Under the pieces are notes generated by a model. That model was given only the letters and a program-made list of their open reading frames with translations, made no database searches and was not told the DNA's origin. The position numbers were made by a program, and so were the translations under genes. DNA of 64,000 nucleotides from Thermoplasmata archaeon (GTDB taxonomy: Archaea > Thermoplasmatota > Thermoplasmata > Lutacidiplasmatales > UBA184), in NCBI GenBank assembly GCA_022750115.1, contig JAKIWI010000001.1, positions 209,490 through 273,489 on the forward strand, read 5' to 3'. Below are positions 24,884 to 33,403 of this stretch, one piece after another (the first letter of the stretch is position 1; every line of letters begins with the position of its first letter).

Positions 24884-27800
24884 ATGCCGGCCGCTTCCGA
24901 ACCGGCGCGCCGCGAAGCCGTGGCTTCCCCACTCGAGGAGGCCCGGCGGCTCTACGCGGCGGCGCAGGACAATTCCATCCGCGACGACCGCGGCCGCCAG
25001 TCCGAGCGGCTGAAGGCGTTCCTCGCCTACGTCGACGCCCACCAGGGCGATCTCGGGCGCGAGGGCGGGGAACTCTCGAAGAACCTCGACGACACCGCGG
25101 TCGCCTTCTACCGCTCGAACCAGCCGGACCTGGCGCTCCGCGCCGCGGAGGTTGGCCTGGGGCTCGTCCCCGGTTCCTCCGCGCTCCTCCACCACAAGGC
25201 GCTCGTCCTGATCTCCCAGAACCGGGAAGTCGAAGGCGCCGTCGTTCTGCTCGACCGTGCGCTCGAGGCGAACCCGCACGACAAGTCGATCTGGGCGACC
25301 AAGGGCGATGCGCTGAAGCTCCAGGGAAGGGGCACCGAGGCCGCCGACGCCTACCTACGCGCCCAACAGCTCGACGTCGCCTCGATGCAGTACGTCGAGA
25401 AGGCCCTGAAGGCCGCGCCCGCCCATCCGGCAGCGCTCAAGGCGAAGCTCGAGCTCGCGCGCTCGCACGGTGGCAATCGCCCGGCGCTGGAAGCGGCCGA
25501 GGCGCTCCTCGTGGAGAACCCCGAGGACGAAGAGCTGCTGCTCGCGCGGGCCGAACTGCTCGCCGCCGTCGGGGATCTCGACCGGGCGCTCGTCGCCGTG
25601 GGTCCCCTCCGGACGAAGCGTCCCGCGGATCCGCGCATTCTGATGCTGGAGGGCCGGCTCGACTTCGCGCTCGGGAAGCCCGCGGAAGCCGTGGTGGCGT
25701 TCCGCGCCGCGGTGGCCGGCCCGTCGCCGCTCGAATCGCCCCAGCTCGCCGAGATCGCCGAACGGCTGGAGGCGGCGGGGGCCGATGCCGCGCTCGCCAT
25801 CGAGGTCCGGCAAAAGCTGCGGGCGTCCGACCCGAAGAACGTCGCGAACCTCCAGGCGCTCCAAGAGCTCGCGCGCCGGACCGAGGACCCGACGCTCGGG
25901 ATGGCCACCGCCCAGCAGATGCTCGAGTCGTCGCCCGACAACCTCGACGGGTTGCGATCGCTCGCAGAGTTCCAGCTGGCCGCCCACCACCCCGACGACG
26001 CGTTCGCAACGTACGCCCGGATCCAGAAGGCCCACCCGAACGCGACCGCGGAGCTTCGCAAGGCGATGGAGGCCGCGCGCGCCGTGGGCCGCGCCGACCT
26101 GATGGTCGGGTTCGCCCGCGCTCTCGTCGAGGAGGACCCGTCCGACCTCGCGGCGAAGGCCGAGCTCGCGAAGGCGCTCGAGGCGGCCGGAGACCGAGAA
26201 GGCGCGCTCGGACTCTACCGCGACCTTCTGAACCGCCAGCCCGAGACGTCCGAGTGGGTCCACGAGACCGCCCGCCTCCTGCGCGACCTGGGACGCACCG
26301 ACGAGCTCCCGGCCGTCTACGACGTCCTGTTCCGCCTCGACCCGACCCGCTCCGACCTCGCCCTCGAGCGGGGGAACCTGATGCTCGGCATCGCGCTCGC
26401 GAAGGCGGAAGGGTCGGCCGAGCGTTCGGAGGCGGCCCGGTCCGCGCTCGTCTCCTACGAACGGGCCTCTGTCGACCCGAACCTCGCCGAACCGAGCCTG
26501 CTCGGCCTCGCCCGGGCCTCGCGCGTCGTGGGCGACCACGACCGCGCGATCCTCGCGTATCGGCAGTTCCTGCAACTCGGCACGAACGCGGGTCGGGGGG
26601 ACGTCAAGAAAGAGCTCGGCCACGCGCTCCGCGAGACCGGCCAGCTCGCCGCCGCCGAGACGACGTACCAGGAGGCGCTCGACCTCGGCGTCGAGGACCC
26701 GGACCTTCTCTGGGGCGCCGTCGAGGTCCTGAGCCAACAGAACGAGGAGGAGAAGGCGCTCCGATTCGTCGAGGCGCTGCTACGGCGCGAGCCCCAGAAC
26801 CCGTTGTTCCTTCGCCGGCGCGGTCAACTGCTCCTCAAGGCCGGCCGCCGGACCGAGGGCCTCCAGGCGCTCCGCACCGCGGTCGAGGCGGCCGGCGCGG
26901 ACCCGCACGTCCGATTCGAAGTCGCCGAGGCGCTCCGCGCCGGCGGCGCCTACGCCGACGCGGTCCAACAGTACCGACAGGCGCTCCAGCTCGACCCGAA
27001 GAGCCGGCCGGGCCGGCTCGCGCTCGCGGAGACACTGACCGTCGCCGGGCGATACAACGAGGCGATCCCGATCATCGATGAGCTCCTGACCGAGGACCCG
27101 AACGACATCGGGGCCTGGCAGTCGCGGGCCAACGCCTACCGGGCGCTCGGCCGGACCGCCGACCTGCAGTACTCCCTGAAGGCGATCCTGCTCCTCGATC
27201 CGAACCACGCCCCGGCGCTTCTCGAGAAGTTCCGGATGCACCAGGCGGCCGGGGAATCGGGGGACGCCTACGACGCGCTCCACCAGCTGCTCGCCTCGGA
27301 GGCGGCCGACGCCGCCGACCCCGCACTGTTCCTGCAAGCCGGCGACCTCGCCGCCGAGCTCGGCCGCGGCGAAGAGGCGAACCGCGCCTACGAGCGCGCC
27401 GCCCAGCTGGAGCCGGGCCTGATCGGGGAGATCGCGAACCGCCGCGCCCGGCTCCGGCTCGCGGCCGGCCGCCCCGACCTCGCGCTCGAAGTACTCGATC
27501 AGACGCTCGCCCAGGGTCCGCCCGGCGAGGGACCGATCGGCACTCTGCTGCTCCGCGCCGAGATCCTGATGGCGCTCGAGCGACAGCCCGAGGCCGTCGC
27601 GGTCTTCGAGCTGGTCCGGCAGAAGGAGCCCCGCGCCCCCGCGGCGCTCGCCGGCATCGGCCGCGCGCTCCTCGACCAGGGAAAGCACGGCGAGGCGAAG
27701 ACGTTCCTCTCGCAGGCCATCCCCCAAGTTCCCCCCAACGCGACGATGTTCCTCCTTCTCGCGGAGGCCGAGAGCGGCCTCGGGGAGATTCCCGCGGCGG

Positions 27801-29362
27801 TGGAGGCGGTCCGGAGAGGGACGGAGGTTCTCCCGAAATCGACCGAGCTCTGGATCCGTCTCGGGGAGCTCTACATCGCTCGCGAGGCGTGGTCCGACGC
27901 GGCCGGCGCCTACGCTCACGGGATCGCGCTCGACGGCGCGAACCCGGAGTACCTGCTCCGCGCCGGATTCGTGGCCGGCCGGCTCGCCCACCCTCACGAG
28001 GCGCTGGCTCTCTACGAGCGCGCCACCCAGGTCGCACCGGCGAACAAGTACGCCTGGTGCAGCCGGGGGCTCGCGCTGCTCGAGACGGGACGGCCCGAGG
28101 ACGCGCGCGAGAGCTTCGACCGCTCCCTCGCCCTCGACTCCGATTTCGTCGCGGCCAAGGAGGGCCGGGCGTCCGCGCTCCAAAAGACGCGCGAGGCCCA
28201 GGTCGAGCACTTCGGGCGGGAGGCGCTGCTCCTCGAGGCGCGCACACGGCGTGCCGTGAACCGCAACGACCTGTTCGTCACCCTCCACGTCCCGTTCGAC
28301 CTGCTCGACCCGGTCTTGCAGGCGCTCTCGCGCAACGTGAAGGTCGACGTCGACCGCCTCGATGAGGAGGAGATGAAGGAGCTCGAGGGGGCCTCCTACC
28401 GTCTCGTTGCGGCCGCGCTCGAGCACCGGCCCGAGGGGCTCGACCGCCGCGGGTTCTCGCTCGCCGACGTGGCGGTGCTCTGTCCCCCGGGAACCTCCCT
28501 CGCCCAGATCCAGCGGCTGTTCGGCTACGTGCGATCCGTCCTGGAGCGGGACGTCCGTCCCGAGAACTTGCAGCTCACTCCCGACGTCGAAGAGCTCGCC
28601 CGCCGCGCTCTGCTCCTTCCCGAGAACCAGCGGACCCTGTTTCAGCTGGTCCGCACGCTGAAGGTCGGTCTGTTCAAAGCGCGCCTCATCAAGGCCGTCG
28701 AGTCCGCGGGGTCTGCCGTCCACGCCCCGCTGCCGTCCTTGGACCTCGGCCAGTACACGCCCGAGTTCCGGTCGGCCGAGGGCGTCGAACCGGACGATGC
28801 GGACTTCTTCCCGCCCACCTCGGGCGGAGGGCCGGCCGGGCCGTCGGGCCCCTCGGCGCAGCCTTCGCCGGCGGGTACCGTCGGGCGCTCGAGCGCCGTC
28901 GGCGTTGCCGCACCTCGGTCGGCCCCCCACGGCGCCCGATGTGCGGGCTGTGGCGGCGTGGCGTCCATCGTCCACGGATGTGGCGCTCCGGTCTGCATGC
29001 ACTGCATCGCGGAGTTCCACACCTGCCCGAAGTGTGGGCAGGCGGTGAGGCTCCCCTCGGCCCCCTCGCCGAGCTCGGACCCACGCGCCGGGGCGGGACC
29101 GACCCATCCTGCGAGTGGATCGAGGCCCCCGCGTCCCGCGAAAGAGCCCGGGGCCTCGCACTCTCCCTCCGAACCCGCGGCGCACGCGGCCCGAGCGGCG
29201 CACGAGAAGTCCTCCTCGGAAGCGGCATCGAAGCCCGCCGCGACTCGGCCGGCGGCGCCCCCGCATCCGCCCGCGACTTCGCCGAACCCCCCGCCAACCG
29301 CGGCCGACGTGAAGCCGCCCCGTCCTCCGCGCGAACGGACCGACGAAGAACCCCGTCTCTGA
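24884..29362 (+). CDS. Giant TPR-repeat protein with RING/B-box-like zinc cluster
   Basis: A 1492-residue protein without signal peptide. Residues 15-1110 are an almost continuous TPR superhelix, with about 30 helical hairpins of the pattern A..A.Y..A....P. Residues 1120-1275 form a separate helical domain (DLFVTLHVPFDLLDPVLQAL and following). Residues 1349-1383 contain eight Cys and one interspersed His (CAGC, HGCG, CMHC, HTCPKC), which looks like a small cross-brace zinc domain, and the last 110 residues are Pro/Ala-rich and disordered. It is a scaffold by appearance. Orthologous domains cannot be named from sequence alone. Confidence 0.85.
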   Translation: MPAASEPARREAVASPLEEARRLYAAAQDNSIRDDRGRQSERLKAFLAYVDAHQGDLGREGGELSKNLDDTAVAFYRSNQPDLALRAAEVGLGLVPGSSALLHHKALVLISQNREVEGAVVLLDRALEANPHDKSIWATKGDALKLQGRGTEAADAYLRAQQLDVASMQYVEKALKAAPAHPAALKAKLELARSHGGNRPALEAAEALLVENPEDEELLLARAELLAAVGDLDRALVAVGPLRTKRPADPRILMLEGRLDFALGKPAEAVVAFRAAVAGPSPLESPQLAEIAERLEAAGADAALAIEVRQKLRASDPKNVANLQALQELARRTEDPTLGMATAQQMLESSPDNLDGLRSLAEFQLAAHHPDDAFATYARIQKAHPNATAELRKAMEAARAVGRADLMVGFARALVEEDPSDLAAKAELAKALEAAGDREGALGLYRDLLNRQPETSEWVHETARLLRDLGRTDELPAVYDVLFRLDPTRSDLALERGNLMLGIALAKAEGSAERSEAARSALVSYERASVDPNLAEPSLLGLARASRVVGDHDRAILAYRQFLQLGTNAGRGDVKKELGHALRETGQLAAAETTYQEALDLGVEDPDLLWGAVEVLSQQNEEEKALRFVEALLRREPQNPLFLRRRGQLLLKAGRRTEGLQALRTAVEAAGADPHVRFEVAEALRAGGAYADAVQQYRQALQLDPKSRPGRLALAETLTVAGRYNEAIPIIDELLTEDPNDIGAWQSRANAYRALGRTADLQYSLKAILLLDPNHAPALLEKFRMHQAAGESGDAYDALHQLLASEAADAADPALFLQAGDLAAELGRGEEANRAYERAAQLEPGLIGEIANRRARLRLAAGRPDLALEVLDQTLAQGPPGEGPIGTLLLRAEILMALERQPEAVAVFELVRQKEPRAPAALAGIGRALLDQGKHGEAKTFLSQAIPQVPPNATMFLLLAEAESGLGEIPAAVEAVRRGTEVLPKSTELWIRLGELYIAREAWSDAAGAYAHGIALDGANPEYLLRAGFVAGRLAHPHEALALYERATQVAPANKYAWCSRGLALLETGRPEDARESFDRSLALDSDFVAAKEGRASALQKTREAQVEHFGREALLLEARTRRAVNRNDLFVTLHVPFDLLDPVLQALSRNVKVDVDRLDEEEMKELEGASYRLVAAALEHRPEGLDRRGFSLADVAVLCPPGTSLAQIQRLFGYVRSVLERDVRPENLQLTPDVEELARRALLLPENQRTLFQLVRTLKVGLFKARLIKAVESAGSAVHAPLPSLDLGQYTPEFRSAEGVEPDDADFFPPTSGGGPAGPSGPSAQPSPAGTVGRSSAVGVAAPRSAPHGARCAGCGGVASIVHGCGAPVCMHCIAEFHTCPKCGQAVRLPSAPSPSSDPRAGAGPTHPASGSRPPRPAKEPGASHSPSEPAAHAARAAHEKSSSEAASKPAATRPAAPPHPPATSPNPPPTAADVKPPRPPRERTDEEPRL

Positions 29363-29396
29363 CACGCTAAGTCACGGCGCGGCGTTCGAGAGGAAT

Positions 29397-29404
29397 CATA
29401 TACC
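29397..29404 (+). promoter_or_regulatory. TATA element of the SPFH cassette
   Basis: CATATACC, about 38 nt before ATG 29439, implying a transcript with a leader of roughly 10-15 nt for the four-gene cassette that follows. Confidence 0.45.
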
Positions 29405-29438
29405 ACCCCCCACCTCGTTTTCCGTCGGGACCCCGACG

Positions 29439-29963
29439 ATGAAGACCGAAATCGCTCCGCCACCCTCCCCCGTCTTGGGGGCCGCCATCGTCGTCGGCTT
29501 CGCGCTGGTCGCCGGGCTGGTGTTCGCGGCGATCCTCCTCGCCGTTCCCCAGAACAACCACTTCTTCAGCCTCCTCGCGGTGGGAATCCTCTGTCTGGTG
29601 TTCTCCCTCGGAGCGTACCTCGCGCAGGCCGCGGTGCCGAGCCCAGGCGCCATCCGTGCCCTGTCGTGGGGATTCGGCGGGGCCGGATTCACCGTCCTGT
29701 TCGGCACGATCCTGTTCGACTCGGCGGGGATCCTGTTCTTCCTCGAGCAACTCGTCGCGGTCATCATCGTCGCCCTGTTCCTCCTCGTCGCCCTCGGCGG
29801 CGCGTACTGGCGCCACCGCGCGCTCGCGCTCACCGCGGTTCGGATGGAGCGGCGCGCCGACTGGCAGTCGCAAGCACCCCGCTCGGCCCTGGACTATCCC
29901 GCGGCCCAGCACGACCGGGAGGTCACGTCCAGTAGCTCGTCCGCCACCAAAGGTCCTCCATGA
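29439..29963 (+). CDS. Four-helix membrane protein, first gene of SPFH cassette
   Basis: A 174-residue protein with four predicted membrane helices: AAIVVGFALVAGLVFAAILL, FFSLLAVGILCLVFSLGAYL, ALSWGFGGAGFTVLFGTILF and QLVAVIIVALFLLVALGGAY. A cytoplasmic tail of about 45 residues follows. Its stop overlaps the next start by 4 nt (ATGA), so it is translated together with the zinc-ribbon gene. No family recognised; by position it is probably the membrane partner of the SPFH/zinc-ribbon proteins. Confidence 0.75.
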   Translation: MKTEIAPPPSPVLGAAIVVGFALVAGLVFAAILLAVPQNNHFFSLLAVGILCLVFSLGAYLAQAAVPSPGAIRALSWGFGGAGFTVLFGTILFDSAGILFFLEQLVAVIIVALFLLVALGGAYWRHRALALTAVRMERRADWQSQAPRSALDYPAAQHDREVTSSSSSATKGPP

Positions 29964-30658
29964 GCACCCCCGCGGGACTCCCGCCCCCTCCGCCTCCGGC
30001 CCCCGCGCCGGTTGGCGGATCGCAAACGTGCCCGAAATGCCAGGCGACGAACGCGCCCGACGGCCGATTCTGCTCGCGCTGCGGAGCTCCGCTTTCGGGC
30101 GGGGCCCCGTCCGCCGCTCCGGCCTCCGGCCCGCCCGTCGACATCCGGAACCGGGTCGACCAGGACCGCGGGTTCCTGAAGAAGGTCCAGCTGCTCCTCC
30201 CCGGATTCCGTGGCTATCGACAGGGCGAAGACGACCGGCAGGCCGACAGCATCCTGCGACTCCAGGTCGCCGACCGCGTCCATCGCGCCGGGACGATCGT
30301 GACGACGGCGCGGGCGAGTCTCGCGAACTCCGGCGACTTTGTCCACCTGAACGACCTCGCCCAGATCGCGTCCGAGCTCAATGTCCTCGAAGGCCAGATC
30401 CGCCACGCCGAGCAGGGCTACACCGGCATCAGCCCCGCGACGCGGATCAACACGACGGCGCTCGACCGCCTCTACGAGTACGACTACGGGTTCGTCGCGG
30501 CGGCGGACTCGCTGACCCAGGCGCTGGCGCCGCTGAACGTTCCCTCCCCCTCTCCGTCCGCCGCCGACGCCGGCATCCAGGCGGCTCGCGACATGATCCG
30601 TCAGCTGCAAGCCGCGTTCCAGGCTCGGACGAAAGCGGTTCAAGGAATCCAGGTTTAG
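29960..30658 (+). CDS. Zinc-ribbon protein with helical domain
   Basis: A 232-residue protein. After a short Pro-rich start, one zinc ribbon (CPKCQATNAPDGRFCSRCG, residues 23-41) is followed by a linker and an all-helical domain that begins with the striking segment LLPGFRGYRQGEDDRQADS (about 78-96). I recall similar PG.xGY..xE.RR.AD motifs in bacterial genes next to SPFH or PspA genes, but cannot verify this here. The end is rich in Asp/Ala/Gln helices. It lies between a membrane protein and the SPFH gene, 12 nt before the latter. Confidence 0.75.
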   Translation: MSTPAGLPPPPPPAPAPVGGSQTCPKCQATNAPDGRFCSRCGAPLSGGAPSAAPASGPPVDIRNRVDQDRGFLKKVQLLLPGFRGYRQGEDDRQADSILRLQVADRVHRAGTIVTTARASLANSGDFVHLNDLAQIASELNVLEGQIRHAEQGYTGISPATRINTTALDRLYEYDYGFVAAADSLTQALAPLNVPSPSPSAADAGIQAARDMIRQLQAAFQARTKAVQGIQV

Positions 30659-30670
30659 GTACGGTCCACC

Positions 30671-31855
30671 ATGGTCACGAACAATCCGGTGCCCCCGAAG
30701 GGCGGCAGTCTGCTCGGCGCGACGACCGTCGTCTGGGAAGACGCCTACAAGGGTCCGAACGTGATGTGGCGGGTCCCCCGCAACATCCGATACGGCGACA
30801 ACGTCGTCGTTCGCGAGGATGAGACGGCCGTCTTTTTCCGCGACGGCAAGGTTCTCGCCTACCTGGACCGCCCCGACCGCTACGCCCTCACGAGCCTCAA
30901 TGCGGGCATCGTCGGCAACCTGATCCAGTCGATCAGCGGCGTCCGCCAGGAGGCCGAGGTCTACTACCTACAGAAGCGGCCGTTCGACGGGAAGTTCGGG
31001 AGTCAGGAGCCCTACATCTTCAAGGACCCCGACTTCGGCCTCGTCAGCCTCCGGGTCTTCGGCGACTACCGCTGGAAGGTCGGAGGGCCCGACCTGTTCA
31101 TCAGCCAGTTCGTCGGCACGTTCGGCGCGGCCACGACGTCCGACGTCGAGACGCGTCTGCGCGACCAGATGGTGCTGCTCGTCTACAACACCCTCGGGAA
31201 GCTGAAGGACCAGGGCATGCACGTCACGGATCTCGCGAGCCAGCTCTCCACGATCGAGCAGGCGGTGCTCGGCTTCGCGCCGCAACACTTCCAGACGCTC
31301 GGCGTCGAGCTCGTCCAACTCCAGGGCCTGTCCGTGAACCTCCCCGACGAGGTCCAGAAGGCCGTCAACACGCGCTCGACGATGAGCGTCCTCGGCGTGA
31401 ACTACATGCAATACCAGGCCGGCCAGGCCCTGACGACCGCGGCCGCGAATCAGTCCGGCGGCGCCGGCCAGTTCGCGGGCGCCGGCGTGGGCCTCGGCGC
31501 CGGGCTCGGCATGGGCTACGGAATGGCGGGCACGATGCAGGGCGCCTACCAGGGTGGCGGTATGGCCGGTGGTGGGCCTGGTGGCTCGACCCCTTGCCCG
31601 AAGTGCTCCGCGCTTGTCCCCGCCGGATCCAAGTTCTGCCCGTCGTGCGGGACGACCTTCGGAGCCCCGCCCCCGGCGGCGAACGGTCCACCTTGCCCCA
31701 AGTGCGGCACGGTCAGCGCGGCGGGTCTGAAGTTCTGTCCGAACTGCGGAACGTCGCTCGCTCCCGCGCCCCCGCGCACGTGCCCGAAATGCCAGGCGAG
31801 CGTCGCCGGCGCCGGCAAGTTCTGCCCGAACTGCGGTAGCGAGCTTCCGCCGTAG
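30671..31855 (+). CDS. SPFH-domain protein with three C-terminal zinc ribbons
   Basis: A 394-residue protein. Residues 30-250 form an SPFH/virion-core-like domain (VMWRVPRNIRYGDNVVVRED, VFFRDGKVL, and the FGDYRWKVGGPDLFI strand), of the type represented by Bacillus YdjI. A Gly/Ala/Gln-rich hinge (255-300) is followed by three tandem zinc ribbons, each CPKC-x10-KFCP(S/N)CG, ending at the C-terminus. SPFH proteins form rings on membranes in microdomain and stress functions. The following gene is in the same frame, 27 nt after this TAG. Confidence 0.85.
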   Translation: MVTNNPVPPKGGSLLGATTVVWEDAYKGPNVMWRVPRNIRYGDNVVVREDETAVFFRDGKVLAYLDRPDRYALTSLNAGIVGNLIQSISGVRQEAEVYYLQKRPFDGKFGSQEPYIFKDPDFGLVSLRVFGDYRWKVGGPDLFISQFVGTFGAATTSDVETRLRDQMVLLVYNTLGKLKDQGMHVTDLASQLSTIEQAVLGFAPQHFQTLGVELVQLQGLSVNLPDEVQKAVNTRSTMSVLGVNYMQYQAGQALTTAAANQSGGAGQFAGAGVGLGAGLGMGYGMAGTMQGAYQGGGMAGGGPGGSTPCPKCSALVPAGSKFCPSCGTTFGAPPPAANGPPCPKCGTVSAAGLKFCPNCGTSLAPAPPRTCPKCQASVAGAGKFCPNCGSELPP

Positions 31856-31882
31856 GCCGAGAGCGCGAGGGAGGGAACGGCC

Positions 31883-32884
31883 CTGTACTGCGTCGTCTGC
31901 CGCGCCGAGCTCCCGCCGAACGCCCGGTTCTGCTTCGCGTGCGGCTCGCCCGTTTCGGGCGCGCCCGGAGCTCCACCGTCGGCCGGCGGCGGTCTTCCGC
32001 CACCGCCTCCCCCGGCTCCCAGCGCCAAGGTCGTCGCGGCCGCCGGGACGGAGTCCCTGAACTGCCCGTCCTGCGGAGCCCCCGTGCACCCGACGTTGGG
32101 CGACATGGTCCTGACGTGCGACTACTGCGGTGCCTCGGTCAGCCTGGGCGGGGCGGGCTGGACGGCGGTCGGGAAACACACGCTCCTGACCCCCCAGGTG
32201 AACGGGTCCGACCCGGCGCTCGCGATCGTCCGCCAGTACCTCGACCAGGGGTTCCTGCATCGCAAGATGTTCGAGGAGTCGAAGATCGTCGAGTCGAAGC
32301 TCTCCTTCGTTCCGTTCTGGATCGTGCCGACGAGCGCGACGACGAACTACACGTACACCGACGTCGCGGTCGGCGTTGGCTCGACGGTCGGGTCGATCGC
32401 GGCGGCCGAGGTCCTCGGCGCCGCCCTGGGCGGCCGCCGCGGCGGCGGGGGGTTCATCCCGATCCCGGTCATGATGGGCTCGCCGGTGAACGCGACCCGC
32501 CAGGACGCGATCGTCGGGCAGTACGACTTCCCCGTCGTCGCGGTCAAAGGCATGAGCGCCTACCAGCCGAAGAACTACAGCTTCGCGCTCGCCGAGCGCG
32601 TGATCTTCGACAAGAAGCTGATCCCGAGCGGTGCGACGATCCTCAACGGCGACCTCGGGGAGGACGCGGCGCAGCACTCGGCCCGCGCCTACGTCATGCA
32701 ACTGCAGACCGAGGCGGCGCACAAACGCCACTACATGGTGAGCGGGCTCAACTGCAACGTCGAGGTGTCGGACGCGGAGCTTCTCCACGTCCCGATCTGG
32801 TACTTCAAGCTCGACCACAAGGGCGAGGCCGCGATGGTACTGATCGACTCCCACTCCTCGCGCGTCATGCAAACGGTCACGTAG
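31883..32884 (+). CDS. Zinc-ribbon membrane-associated protein (YdjG-like), apparent CTG start
   Basis: Coding clearly begins at a first zinc ribbon (YCVVCR...FCFACG) and a second ribbon (CPSCGAP...CDYCG) precedes the body. No ATG, GTG or TTG is available before the first ribbon; the codon immediately before YC is CTG at 31883, preceded at 8 nt by a GGAGG Shine-Dalgarno-like sequence. The first usual start is GTG 32084, inside the second ribbon. The 333-residue protein has a Gly/Ala-rich, possibly membrane-inserting segment (VGSTVGSIAAAEVLGAALGG) near residue 170 and a beta-rich C-terminal half. Layout recalls Bacillus YdjG. Read-through of the preceding TAG is an alternative. Confidence 0.75.
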   Translation: MYCVVCRAELPPNARFCFACGSPVSGAPGAPPSAGGGLPPPPPPAPSAKVVAAAGTESLNCPSCGAPVHPTLGDMVLTCDYCGASVSLGGAGWTAVGKHTLLTPQVNGSDPALAIVRQYLDQGFLHRKMFEESKIVESKLSFVPFWIVPTSATTNYTYTDVAVGVGSTVGSIAAAEVLGAALGGRRGGGGFIPIPVMMGSPVNATRQDAIVGQYDFPVVAVKGMSAYQPKNYSFALAERVIFDKKLIPSGATILNGDLGEDAAQHSARAYVMQLQTEAAHKRHYMVSGLNCNVEVSDAELLHVPIWYFKLDHKGEAAMVLIDSHSSRVMQTVT

Positions 32885-32920
32885 GCCCACCGAAAGATCG
32901 GCGTCGACCGTCGGTTCCCA

Positions 32921-33403
32921 TTAGGGAGCCGCGAGTTCCGCCGTCGGGGCCCGGGACGCTCGGGCCACGCGCTGCACGGTGTAGCGCACCGGCACGCGTC
33001 GGAGCCGATGCATCCAGTATCCGCACCGCGGGCACCGACGCCCGAGCGCCACCGCGCCGCCCTCGAGGGTCCGGTTGCGGATCTCGTGCAACGGTCCCGA
33101 GCAGACCGGACACTCGGACGGGACGGCCCCCCGGGTGACCTCCGCGTACCGGACTCCGAGCCGGACCCCCGGGAGCTCGACGAGAAGCGAGCGAAGCCGC
33201 GGACCGGCGATGCGCGCCCGGGGGTCCTCGGCGCGCAGCGCCGGGCGGAACGCGCGCAGAAAGGCGGCCTGCGAGGAGTAGCGCCCGACCCCGAACGACA
33301 GAAGCCGGTCGACGGCGGCGCGGACGGTGTCGGCGTCGGCCCGGTGGAACCGGGTCGACCGTTTCCGACTAGGAGACGGAACCGCGTCGGCCTTCGCGGG
33401 CAC
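32921..33403 (-). CDS. C-terminal zinc-ribbon protein, function unknown
   Basis: About 160 residues from GTG 33403. A helical region (ADTVRAAVDRLLSFGVG) is followed by a mixed alpha/beta stretch and a single zinc ribbon near residues 107-136 (CPVC...CPRCG). It overlaps the end of the AAA ATPase gene by 35 nt on the same strand, so it is probably co-translated with it and may be its partner. No family recognised. The start is the least certain part; reading extends further upstream in frame but loses plausible composition. Confidence 0.6.
   Translation of the reverse strand: MPAKADAVPSPSRKRSTRFHRADADTVRAAVDRLLSFGVGRYSSQAAFLRAFRPALRAEDPRARIAGPRLRSLLVELPGVRLGVRYAEVTRGAVPSECPVCSGPLHEIRNRTLEGGAVALGRRCPRCGYWMHRLRRVPVRYTVQRVARASRAPTAELAAP

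Noticed and set aside
28930..29045. A ubiquitin-ligase system made of the RING-like TPR protein and the ubiquitin-like protein
   Set aside because: The two genes are 13 kb apart, no E1- or E2-like gene is in the window, and the zinc cluster may be an ordinary ribbon pair.
26780..29365. An 861-residue minus-strand open frame
   Set aside because: Shadow of the TPR gene; composition is Arg/Gly/Glu-rich and there is no recognisable domain or promoter.
31853..31855. TAG as a pyrrolysine codon
   Set aside because: No Pyl genes are visible, and a CTG start with a good ribosome binding site explains the downstream gene more simply. Kept only as an alternative.
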